5,374 nucleotides of DNA. It comes from Acidobacteriaceae bacterium. GTDB taxonomy: Bacteria > Acidobacteriota > Terriglobia > Terriglobales > Acidobacteriaceae. Position 1 is the stretch's first letter. The number at the start of each line of letters is the position of its first letter. Of this stretch, positions 1 to 5,316 are shown one piece after another. Under the pieces are notes generated by a model. It was not told where the DNA came from. It did no database searches and worked only from the letters and a program-made list of their open reading frames with translations. Position numbers and translations under genes: made by a program. Location: positions 10,797 to 16,170 of the forward strand of contig PLKY01000347.1 in the NCBI GenBank assembly GCA_003140785.1. The letters run 5' to 3'.

Positions 1-26
1 TCTCTGCATCTCTGTTTCTCTGTTTC
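1..26. repeat. short tandem repeat, TCTGTTTC-type units
   Basis: Two exact copies of the 8-mer TCTGTTTC are adjacent (11-18 and 19-26). They are preceded by a related degenerate unit (TCTCTGCATC, 1-10). On the minus strand this reads as an AGAGAAAC-like array starting just past the stop of the 31-648 gene. The array meets the window edge, so its true length is unknown. Similar CTCTG-rich tandem repeats are common in intergenic DNA of several phyla. No function is assigned. Confidence 0.5.
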
Positions 27-30
27 GACA

Positions 31-648
31 TTATTCCGGCAGGTCGACCATGGTCCATTTGCCTTTGGCATACAAGTGAAACACAGCGCGATGGTCGATG
101 GTGGAGTCTTCGAGCGCGTCATGGTCCGGAGACGGCGGGCGGTGCTGCAATCCCGATTGCGCCTCATGGACGCGCTGCGGCGACGCGGGGTCGATGCCCC
201 AGTTGAAGCCGAGAACTCCGCTGGGATCGTGGGTCTGGAGGCGCTCGGTCTCGGGCGCGGTAGCGAGAACCATGGGCCGCTCTGGGGCGCTCGCGAAGAA
301 GACCATCAGTGAAACGGTGCCGTTGGACGCGCAGAGCACAGCCCAATCCGAGGAACCCGCGCGCTCCAGGCTGGCGTGGACGACGTTCTCAGGACGGTGA
401 GCTTCGTAGGTCTGCGGAATCCGGCAGCCGTGCTGGTTGAGCACAGTCTGAATGGCGGCGGGCAGATTGGGAAACGAACTTACGGGCAGTTGATGAATAA
501 GGTAAGGAGTAGAGTGACCGGCGACGTCGATCTGGCCCGACGCTGAAAGTTCCGCTTTCAGCGGGATTGTCTGCTGACTAGAGGTCGATAGAGTCATGAG
601 AGTCATACCGACAACTCCGGCTATCGCGACATTCCGCCAACCGTCCAT
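31..648 (-). CDS. small secreted or membrane-anchored protein of unknown function
   Basis: This 205-aa protein has no function I can name. The N-terminus looks like a signal sequence or anchor: Arg5, then a hydrophobic run at about residues 7-20, then a Ser/Thr/Gln-rich stretch; there is no lipobox cysteine. The mature part has two cysteines (Cys75 in HGCRIPQTY and Cys106 in DWAVLCASNG) that could form a disulfide outside the cytoplasm. The FPNLPAAI...GCRIPQ...ENVVHASL...DWAVLC...VFF pattern resembles, from memory, a family of uncharacterised secreted proteins frequent in Acidobacteriota; this is unverified. The region from about residue 135 to 180 is polar and Pro/His-rich, probably a flexible linker before a short C-terminal strand segment (HLYAKGKWTMVDLP). 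The ATG at 648 lies 5 bp after the toxin stop, with only a weak ribosome site inside the toxin end. Met15 (606) is an alternative start but would cut off most of the signal sequence. It may be the third gene of the toxin-antitoxin operon. Confidence 0.75.
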   Translation of the reverse strand: MDGWRNVAIAGVVGMTLMTLSTSSQQTIPLKAELSASGQIDVAGHSTPYLIHQLPVSSFPNLPAAIQTVLNQHGCRIPQTYEAHRPENVVHASLERAGSSDWAVLCASNGTVSLMVFFASAPERPMVLATAPETERLQTHDPSGVLGFNWGIDPASPQRVHEAQSGLQHRPPSPDHDALEDSTIDHRAVFHLYAKGKWTMVDLPE

Positions 649-653
649 GCGGC

Positions 654-989
654 CTACTTCAGATTCAAGGCAAGTTGAACCACGATCGCAGCCTCGACTC
701 GTGTCATATCCTCGGAACTTAGAGCCCCGAGTTTGCTGCCCAGTCGCTGTTTACTTACCGTTGTCAACTGGTCCGCCATCGCCTTGCGTTTTTCTCCCCT
801 GAGTTCGATGATCGCCTCGCCGGGATAAACGCGGTCCGTCCTGGATGTGATCGGTACCACTTGTACCCGGTTCAAAGCCAGGTTGGCTGCATTGTTCGAT
901 AAGACAATTGCTGGACGGGTCTTTTGAATTTCTCCACCAAGGCTGGGATCGAAGTTGATCCAGTAAACATCACTCCGTTCAATAGGCAT
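654..989 (-). CDS. mazF: MazF/PemK-family endoribonuclease toxin
   Basis: This 111-aa protein matches the size and layout of type II MazF/PemK toxins, which cleave single-stranded mRNA at short sequence motifs and arrest growth until neutralised by an antitoxin. Visible family marks are the opening strand RSDVYWINFDPSLGGEIQ, the KTRPAIVLSN motif with Arg25 at the position of the E. coli MazF catalytic arginine (Arg29), VVPITSR with Thr48 at the position of E. coli Thr52, and the ADQLTTVSKQRL segment typical of the core. An upstream in-frame ATG at 1055 would add 22 residues, but the family begins at MPIERSDVYW, and the chosen ATG at 989 has a GGAAGG ribosome site 11 nt upstream. The gene overlaps the antitoxin end by 11 bp in a different frame, which is typical translational coupling. 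No inactivating change is seen. The target motif cannot be read from the sequence. Confidence 0.93.
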   Translation of the reverse strand: MPIERSDVYWINFDPSLGGEIQKTRPAIVLSNNAANLALNRVQVVPITSRTDRVYPGEAIIELRGEKRKAMADQLTTVSKQRLGSKLGALSSEDMTRVEAAIVVQLALNLK

Positions 990-1350
990 CGCGAATAAGC
1001 CCTTCCGCCCACTCCTCTGCCTCAGATTCTCGATCACGATCGGCAGCCATTTCACGATACCCGTTCAGCAAAGCCGTCTCGCGATTGCCCTTGAGCTCTT
1101 CAATCTTGGCTTCGACTGCCCCAGCCAACTCGCGGGGCAAGATGAACCAAACAGGGTGCGCATTTGCAAGAGGCACCCCTTTTTTGCTCTCTATGTCATC
1201 CCCATTCCAGCGGATGCCAATGCACTCGTCATCACCGTAGGTGAGCCGCGCAATGGACCAGCTGTAGTCGACTGGTCCCCTGTCATAGAGAATCTCCAAA
1301 TCGCGAACCTTATTTTTGGGAGAAAGCACTGTCTGGGGATCGATGTACAT
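979..1350 (-). CDS. MazF-cognate antitoxin with atypical N-terminal domain
   Basis: This 123-aa protein is encoded immediately upstream of the MazF toxin and overlaps it by 11 bp, the usual antitoxin-first order. Residues 88-123 (GNRETALLNGYREMAADRD followed by an acidic Glu/Trp-rich end with EEWAEGLI) look like the disordered C-terminal tail by which CopG/MazE-type antitoxins wrap and inhibit MazF. Residues 1-85 are unusual. They begin MYIDPQTVLSPKNKVRDLEI, include IARL and ECIGIRWNGDD (43-52), and end PVWFILPREL (66-75). That looks like a small all-beta or alpha/beta domain, not a ribbon-helix-helix or AbrB fold. I recall similar MYIDPxTVxSP...GIRWNGD proteins occurring as stand-alone hypotheticals. 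The start is placed at the ATG at 1350 (GGAAGG 11 nt upstream, and the MYIDP beginning). The longer frame to 1401 would run across the palindromic operator. The antitoxin role is inferred from tail and position; DNA binding is unproven. Confidence 0.8.
   Translation of the reverse strand: MYIDPQTVLSPKNKVRDLEILYDRGPVDYSWSIARLTYGDDECIGIRWNGDDIESKKGVPLANAHPVWFILPRELAGAVEAKIEELKGNRETALLNGYREMAADRDRESEAEEWAEGLIRDAY
1001..1006 (-). promoter_or_regulatory. ribosome binding site of the toxin
   Basis: GGAAGG on the minus strand lies 11 nt before the toxin ATG at 989, inside the antitoxin reading frame. It supports the internal start over the upstream ATG at 1055. The same hexamer at the same 11-nt spacing precedes the antitoxin. 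Confidence 0.6.
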
Positions 1351-1361
1351 GGCTGCGCGCA

Positions 1362-1367
1362 CCTTCC
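1362..1367 (-). promoter_or_regulatory. ribosome binding site of the antitoxin
   Basis: GGAAGG on the minus strand lies 11 nt before the ATG at 1350. It supports that ATG as the start, rather than an upstream in-frame codon that would place the promoter and palindrome inside the gene. Confidence 0.6.
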
Positions 1368-1372
1368 ATAAA

Positions 1373-1401
1373 ATGGTCTCATACGTACGTACGTATGTCA
1401 A
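1373..1401 (-). promoter_or_regulatory. candidate promoter of the toxin-antitoxin operon
   Basis: The minus strand carries a perfect TTGACA hexamer at 1401-1396, five bases after the fadN stop. At 17-bp spacing the -10 is poor (GACCAT, 1378-1373, three matches to TATAAT). The spacer is almost entirely the 18-bp palindrome, so a bound repressor would block the polymerase. The -35 box is convincing. The -10 and the exact transcription start are uncertain. Confidence 0.5.
1380..1397. promoter_or_regulatory. 18-bp perfect palindrome, probable operator of the toxin-antitoxin operon
   Basis: CATACGTACGTACGTATG reads identically on both strands, with no mismatch and no loop. Its core is a tandem run of the self-complementary ACGT/TACG unit. 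It ends 29 bp upstream of the antitoxin start and overlaps the TTGACA box by two bases. Type II toxin-antitoxin operons are usually repressed by the antitoxin, or the toxin-antitoxin complex, at exactly such a site. There is no T-run on the downstream side in either direction, so it is not an intrinsic terminator. Confidence 0.7.
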
Positions 1402-1405
1402 AAAA

Positions 1406-3859
1406 TCAGTTTCTCAGCGGCTTGCCTGTCTTGAGGGTGAACCCGATGCGCTCCTGCGTCTTGCGTTCGCCGCAGAGGGAGAGAAACGCTTCGCGCTCGA
1501 GGTCGAGTAGATATTGCTCTGTGATCGGCGTGCCCGCTGTGATGCGGCCGCCGCAAAGGATGTAGGCGGCCCAGCGGGCCACTTTCTGATCGTGTTCCGA
1601 GGCGTACCCGGCTTCGCCCATAAGGAAGATGCCAGTTTCGAGAGCGCCCAACGCATTCAATCCGGGAGCGGGAATCTGCGTGCGCGGAACGGGTGCGGTG
1701 TAGCCCGACGCGGCTAACTCGGCGGCCAACGATTTGGCGTCGAGGAGCAGGCGTTCGCGATTGAGGGTGATGCGGTCAGAAGGCGAGAGCAGGCCGAGCG
1801 CGCGGGCTTCCAAGGCCGAAGTGGAAACCTTGGCCATGGCGATGGTCTCGAGTGAACGCTTGAGCGCGGCGGACAATTCGGCGGATTGCGCGAAACGCGA
1901 CGGTGGGTCACGTGGGTCGGGAGGCGCAAGGGCCGCGGCGGCGTCGACGGCGCGGAGCAGCATTTCTTTGGTGCCGCCTCCGCCGGGGATGAGGCCGACA
2001 CCCGATTCGACGAGGCCGATGTAGGTTTCGGCAAACGGTTGGCGCCGCGCGGCGTGGAGACAGATTTCCGCGCCTCCTCCGAAGGTGAGGCCGAAGGGAG
2101 CGACCACGACTGGGCGGGGACAGAACTTGATGGCTGCGGTCATCTGCTGAAAAGCGCGAATGGCCCCGTCGACCTCTTCCCACTCGCCCTCCTGCGCCAC
2201 GAGCAGAAGTTGGAGGAGGTTGGCACCGACGCTAAAGTTGTCGCGATCGCCGGTGATGACGAAAGCGGAGAAGTCGCGGACCGCATCGGAATCCTGCCGG
2301 AGCACGGAAGTGGCGAACGCAACAACGTCTCCGCCGATGGCGTTCTTCATGGAGTGCAGCTCGACGCAGCCGATCCCGTCGCCTAGATCGACGAGCGAAG
2401 CGCCGGGATTGCTGCGGACAACACCGTGCGAGCGGCGAAAATCCGCGACGCGGGCGTGGCCGGGCTGCTGCGGGATCGGCTCCCATGTGCCCTTGGTGGG
2501 GTTGAAGCATTGCGGCCCGTCGGGTGAATACCAGGAGACCTTGTCGGATGGGGTGCTGGAGTGCAGGAGATCCCGCGCCGCGCGGCTGATGGGAAGTTGC
2601 AGCGCCTCCATGCGGGCGACGGTCCCACGCAGTCCCGCTGCATCCCACATTTGAAATGGGCCCAGTTCCCAGTTGAAGCCTGCGCGCATGGCGGCGTCGA
2701 TGGATGGTGCGTCGTCGGAAGCTTCGCCGATGCGGTCTGCTGCGTAATTCCAGAGCGAGGACAGAAAGGGCCACAGGAATTTGGCGGCTTTGTCTTTGGA
2801 TGGGTCGTTGGCTAAGAGCAGGCGCAGGCGCTCCTCGACAGACTGAGCGTTCTTTGCCATTTCGAGGGCGGGCAGGGCGGGCTTGGCTACCGGGCGGTAT
2901 TCGAAGGTGTTGAGGTCGAGGACCATGCGGTCTTCCCTTCCTTCGGCGCTGCGGCTTTTTTTGTAGAAGCCCTGGCCAGTCTTATCTCCGAGCCAACCGC
3001 GCTTGACGATCTCGGCCAGAATCTCAGAGAAGCGGCCCGGCATTGCACCCTGGGGAAAGTTAGCGGCAACGTGCGCGAGGATGTCGATACCAACCATGTC
3101 GGCGAGACGGAAGGTACCGGTGCGGGGCCAGCCGATGACGGGACCAGTGAGGGCGTCGACCTCTTCGATGGTGAGGCCCTGGTCCAACATGAGGGTCGCA
3201 GCGGTGAACATGACGGCGACGCCGATGCGGTTGGCGATGAAGTTGGGCGTGTCGTTGGCGAAGACGATCTGCTTGCCCAGAATGCGGTCGGCGAAGGCGG
3301 CGAAGCCCGAGACAACTGCGGGATCGCTTTCCTCCGTCGGAATGATCTCGAGCAGGCGCATGTAACGCGGCGGATTGAAAAAGTGGGTGCCGAAGAAACG
3401 GTCGCGCTGCGCATGAAGGCCGGCGGCGATTTTGCGTACAGGCAGACCGGAAGTGTTGGTGGTGAGGACTGCTTGGGCCGCCAGGTGCGGAGTGACGCGC
3501 TGTAGGAGAGCCGTTTTGATTTCGAGATTTTCGGCGACGGCTTCGACGATCCAGTCGCACTGGGCCAGCTTGGGCAGGTCGTCTTCGAAGTTGCCGGGCG
3601 TTATGAGCGCGGCCAATGTCGGTTCGTAAAGCGCGGCGGGTTTGGTTTTGGCGAGTGCGGCAAGGGCCGTTGTTGCGAGTCGGCTGCGTGGACCTTCGCC
3701 TGCGGGCACCATGTCGAGAAGGAAGACAGGGATGCCTGCGTTGGCGAGGTGAGCGGCAATGCGCGAGCCCATGGTTCCCGCGCCGAGCACAGCTGCACGG
3801 CGCACCAGGAGCGGCTTGGCGGCGATGCCGACGGTGGCAACTGGTGCGGTGGTGCTCAT
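1406..3859 (-). CDS. fadN: FadN-type bifunctional 3-hydroxyacyl-CoA dehydrogenase / enoyl-CoA hydratase
   Basis: This 817-aa cytoplasmic enzyme should carry out two steps of fatty acid beta-oxidation: hydration of trans-2-enoyl-CoA to L-3-hydroxyacyl-CoA, then NAD-dependent oxidation to 3-ketoacyl-CoA. The dehydrogenase comes first, as in B. subtilis FadN and opposite to E. coli FadB. Its Rossmann loop is GAGTMG (26-31) with Asp49 for NAD ribose. Its active site shows Ser137 (TTNTSG), His159 (GTHFFNP), Glu171 (LLEIIP) and Asn210 (NFIANRIG). The dehydrogenase C-terminal domain runs to GQGFYKK (about 300), and a second copy-like helical segment spans about 360-425. The hydratase domain (about 485-700) has oxyanion-loop motifs FSVGANL (542-548) and FGGGAEI (593-599), and both catalytic glutamates, Glu598 and Glu618, 20 residues apart as in rat mitochondrial hydratase. 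The end (ERIGFTLKTGKPLRN) matches my memory of the family, so the gene is complete. The start at Met26 of the open frame (3859) is chosen for its AGAGGA site 9 nt upstream and the family N-terminus. No fadA or fadE is present nearby. Confidence 0.95.
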   Translation of the reverse strand: MSTTAPVATVGIAAKPLLVRRAAVLGAGTMGSRIAAHLANAGIPVFLLDMVPAGEGPRSRLATTALAALAKTKPAALYEPTLAALITPGNFEDDLPKLAQCDWIVEAVAENLEIKTALLQRVTPHLAAQAVLTTNTSGLPVRKIAAGLHAQRDRFFGTHFFNPPRYMRLLEIIPTEESDPAVVSGFAAFADRILGKQIVFANDTPNFIANRIGVAVMFTAATLMLDQGLTIEEVDALTGPVIGWPRTGTFRLADMVGIDILAHVAANFPQGAMPGRFSEILAEIVKRGWLGDKTGQGFYKKSRSAEGREDRMVLDLNTFEYRPVAKPALPALEMAKNAQSVEERLRLLLANDPSKDKAAKFLWPFLSSLWNYAADRIGEASDDAPSIDAAMRAGFNWELGPFQMWDAAGLRGTVARMEALQLPISRAARDLLHSSTPSDKVSWYSPDGPQCFNPTKGTWEPIPQQPGHARVADFRRSHGVVRSNPGASLVDLGDGIGCVELHSMKNAIGGDVVAFATSVLRQDSDAVRDFSAFVITGDRDNFSVGANLLQLLLVAQEGEWEEVDGAIRAFQQMTAAIKFCPRPVVVAPFGLTFGGGAEICLHAARRQPFAETYIGLVESGVGLIPGGGGTKEMLLRAVDAAAALAPPDPRDPPSRFAQSAELSAALKRSLETIAMAKVSTSALEARALGLLSPSDRITLNRERLLLDAKSLAAELAASGYTAPVPRTQIPAPGLNALGALETGIFLMGEAGYASEHDQKVARWAAYILCGGRITAGTPITEQYLLDLEREAFLSLCGERKTQERIGFTLKTGKPLRN

Positions 3860-3868
3860 GCGGCGCTG

Positions 3869-3874
3869 TCCTCT
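3869..3874 (-). promoter_or_regulatory. ribosome binding site deciding the fadN start
   Basis: AGAGGA on the minus strand lies 9 nt before the ATG at 3859. The frame is open for 25 more codons to 3934, but that stretch is Arg/Ser-rich, overlaps the candidate promoter region and has no comparable site. Confidence 0.6.
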
Positions 3875-3944
3875 CGCGGATTGATTGGGCTCAGATTCAC
3901 TGGCGCTGAACCGGTTGGAATGGCGCTCGCGCAATCCCGCCCCG

Positions 3945-3974
3945 AGGATACGGAAGCGCGGGTTGCGGGGTCAA
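3945..3974 (-). promoter_or_regulatory. candidate fadN promoter
   Basis: On the minus strand TTGACC (3974-3969) and TATCCT (3950-3945) are separated by 18 bp, with five and four matches to the sigma70 consensus. Transcription would start near 3938, giving a leader of about 80 nt. The 170-bp gap to the upstream gene and the absence of a terminator there mean read-through from 4030-4671 is also possible. The leader contains an 8-bp palindrome AACCGGTT (3909-3916) of unknown meaning. Confidence 0.45.
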
Positions 3975-4029
3975 ATCAGCGGACGTGGGCTACCTGCGTT
4001 GAGTTGGAACCAAGGCGGATGCGGCAAAT

Positions 4030-4671
4030 TCATTTCTTCAGCAGCTTGAAGGCGTGGGTCCATTCGTTGCGCAGGAAGCCGGGGATGCACCACAAGATGC
4101 AGAGCGGTTCAATGGCGCGGGCCGCTTCTGCCGCGCCCATGTCAGCCGTCTCCCAGCCAAACTCATCGCAGATCCGGCTCACCACTTTCTTCGCCCCGTC
4201 GTCGTTGCCGCAGATGAACATGGTTGGTTTGCCGCCCTCGAATTTCGGATCGATCATGCACGCATTGCCCACCGAGTTAAACGCCTTGACGAAATGCGCG
4301 CCGCCAAACTCGCGCTGCAACTGCTCCATCAGCGATTCATTGTAGCTGGTGTACAACTTCAGAACGCCGTTGACAGGAGCGTCATCCGCGATGGGATTGC
4401 ATGCGTCGATGATCGCTTTCCCGGCTAGGTTTTTGGTGCCGGCCAGACGCAGCACCTCGGAGGCTGCGTGGCCTTTGACGGCAAGCACCAGCAGCTGCCC
4501 AAACTCCGCAGCGCGCTCGAACGTGCCCACCTGGGCTCCTCTGTTCTTTGCGGCCCAGTCCGCAAGCTTTTCCGGCGTTCTCGAACCCACAGTCACCGTG
4601 TGGCCGTGCTTCATAAACCCCGCAGCCAGCACCTTGCCCACATCGCCCGAGCCGAGAACCCCAATCTGCAT
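4030..4671 (-). CDS. NADP-binding F420-reductase-like oxidoreductase
   Basis: This 213-aa soluble protein belongs to the NADPH-dependent F420 reductase / COG2085 group, small Rossmann proteins some of which exchange hydride between NADP and coenzyme F420. The dinucleotide loop is GSGDVG (7-12). The GSRTPEKL segment (29-36) supplies Ser30, Arg31 and Thr32, the residues that normally bind the 2'-phosphate and signal NADP rather than NAD. Other family marks are AVKGHAASEVL (64-74), IDACNPI (88-94), VKAFNSVG (128-135) and the MFICGND strand (151-157). The protein is close to full family length and shows no break. The ATG at 4671 follows a strong AAGGAG site by 6 nt and begins directly with the Rossmann strand; the 25-codon upstream extension in the same frame crosses the promoter and is rejected. 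Whether it really uses F420 cannot be seen: many bacterial members act on other substrates, and no F420 biosynthesis gene lies in the window. It is upstream of fadN on the same strand, 170 bp apart. Confidence 0.85.
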   Translation of the reverse strand: MQIGVLGSGDVGKVLAAGFMKHGHTVTVGSRTPEKLADWAAKNRGAQVGTFERAAEFGQLLVLAVKGHAASEVLRLAGTKNLAGKAIIDACNPIADDAPVNGVLKLYTSYNESLMEQLQREFGGAHFVKAFNSVGNACMIDPKFEGGKPTMFICGNDDGAKKVVSRICDEFGWETADMGAAEAARAIEPLCILWCIPGFLRNEWTHAFKLLKK

Positions 4672-4677
4672 CACGTG

Positions 4678-4683
4678 CTCCTT
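4678..4683 (-). promoter_or_regulatory. strong ribosome binding site of the F420-reductase-like gene
   Basis: AAGGAG on the minus strand is 6 nt before the ATG at 4671, the spacer being the palindrome CACGTG. It decides the start against the in-frame ATG at 4746. It lies almost at the predicted transcript 5' end. Confidence 0.75.
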
Positions 4684-4690
4684 CTGCTGG

Positions 4691-4719
4691 AGTGTAGCCC
4701 TTCGACCCATGGCTTTCAA
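4691..4719 (-). promoter_or_regulatory. sigma70-type promoter of the F420-reductase-like gene
   Basis: On the minus strand TTGAAA (4719-4714) and TACACT (4696-4691) are exactly 17 bp apart, with five and four matches to consensus including the key TA...T of the -10. The expected start near 4684 gives a leader of only about 13-14 nt that is little more than the ribosome site. This is the best promoter in the window. Confidence 0.65.
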
Positions 4720-4842
4720 CGCAACTCCCGGCCAACAAGCGTTCACACGCGGTTAACAGGCAAACCGCTCGCGGCCACGCCGCACACCCTCACCTGCGGT
4801 ATCCTTAAGATTGAAACTCCCGGGTTGGACTCCCGCCTCGGA

Positions 4843-5316
4843 ATGATCCTGTTCAAGCCAAGCACATGGGAGACCGCCTTCGCGGTGGTCGTGGTAGCGT
4901 CAGCTGCGGCTGGCGCGGTGTGGTGGTTCCGTCGCTACCGCCCCACCCCTGAAGAGATTGAACGGGCACGCCGTTTGAATCTGGCGCTGACGGGGCGGCT
5001 GGTGGACGGCATGCTGCTCGATGTGCGCGAGATGCCGGCCGAAGGGCGCACGCTGACATTGCTCGAGTACAGCTACCGCATCGGCGGGGTGGAATATGAG
5101 TGCTCGCAGGAAATCACACACATGGGCGAAGTGGTCGACCCGGCCGAGGTGCGTGCCGGTTTTCCCTGTTCTGTGCGCTATTTGCCCGGCAGCCCGCAGA
5201 ACAGCATCGTAGTGGCGGAAGAGTGGTCGGGCTTGCGGGTCGCGCTCTCTGAGTTGTCGGCCGCCACACACCCCGTGGCCAGAGATGCGGCGGAAAAGAG
5301 TCCTCAGGCCAGCTGA
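4843..5316 (+). CDS. single-pass membrane protein, DUF3592-like
   Basis: This 157-aa protein has one hydrophobic segment at about residues 11-29 (TAFAVVVVASAAAGAVWWF), followed by a basic cluster (RRYR, 30-33) that by the positive-inside rule would place the C-terminal domain in the cytoplasm. The soluble part contains LTLLEYSYRIGGVEYECSQ (71-89) and VRAGFPCSVRYLPGSPQNS (103-121). This strand pattern, with a 'pressed' VRYLPGxPxxS turn, is what I associate with DUF3592, a family of membrane-linked proteins of unknown function. It has two cysteines, Cys87 and Cys109. The C-terminal 20 residues are polar and Ala-rich, probably disordered. The frame is open far upstream (4468), but that part is antisense to the F420-reductase-like gene, so the start is placed at the ATG at 4843; the ribosome site there is weak, and an in-frame TTG at 4825 is an alternative. 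It is divergent from its left neighbour, with 171 bp between the two starts. No convincing promoter of its own was found. Confidence 0.75.
   Translation: MILFKPSTWETAFAVVVVASAAAGAVWWFRRYRPTPEEIERARRLNLALTGRLVDGMLLDVREMPAEGRTLTLLEYSYRIGGVEYECSQEITHMGEVVDPAEVRAGFPCSVRYLPGSPQNSIVVAEEWSGLRVALSELSAATHPVARDAAEKSPQAS

Noticed and set aside
193..212. Shared CCCAGTTGAAGCC 13-mer between the 31-648 gene and fadN (near 2667)
   Set aside because: Both copies encode the same short GFNW residues in unrelated proteins. The match does not extend, so it is coincidence, not a repeat.
990..1055. N-terminal extension of the toxin to the ATG at 1055
   Set aside because: MazF proteins start at the strand present at MPIERSDVYW. 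The internal ATG has a ribosome site, and the short overlap with the antitoxin is the typical arrangement.
1380..1405. Palindrome plus A/T run as an intrinsic terminator for fadN
   Set aside because: On the minus strand the T-run comes before the palindrome, not after it. On the plus strand the palindrome is followed by an A-run, and the palindrome has no loop. Operator function fits better.
1886..2774. Long overlapping open frames on both strands inside fadN (for example 1886-2386 plus, 2232-2774 minus, 3071-3505 plus)
   Set aside because: They are Arg/Ala/Ser/Pro-rich shadow frames expected in high-GC coding DNA. They match no family, and the fadN frame accounts for the region with intact catalytic motifs.
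4468..4842. Upstream part of the plus-strand open frame leading into the DUF3592-like gene
   Set aside because: It is antisense to the F420-reductase-like gene, has no domain-like content and places the membrane segment in the middle of the protein. The ATG at 4843 gives a sensible N-terminal anchor.
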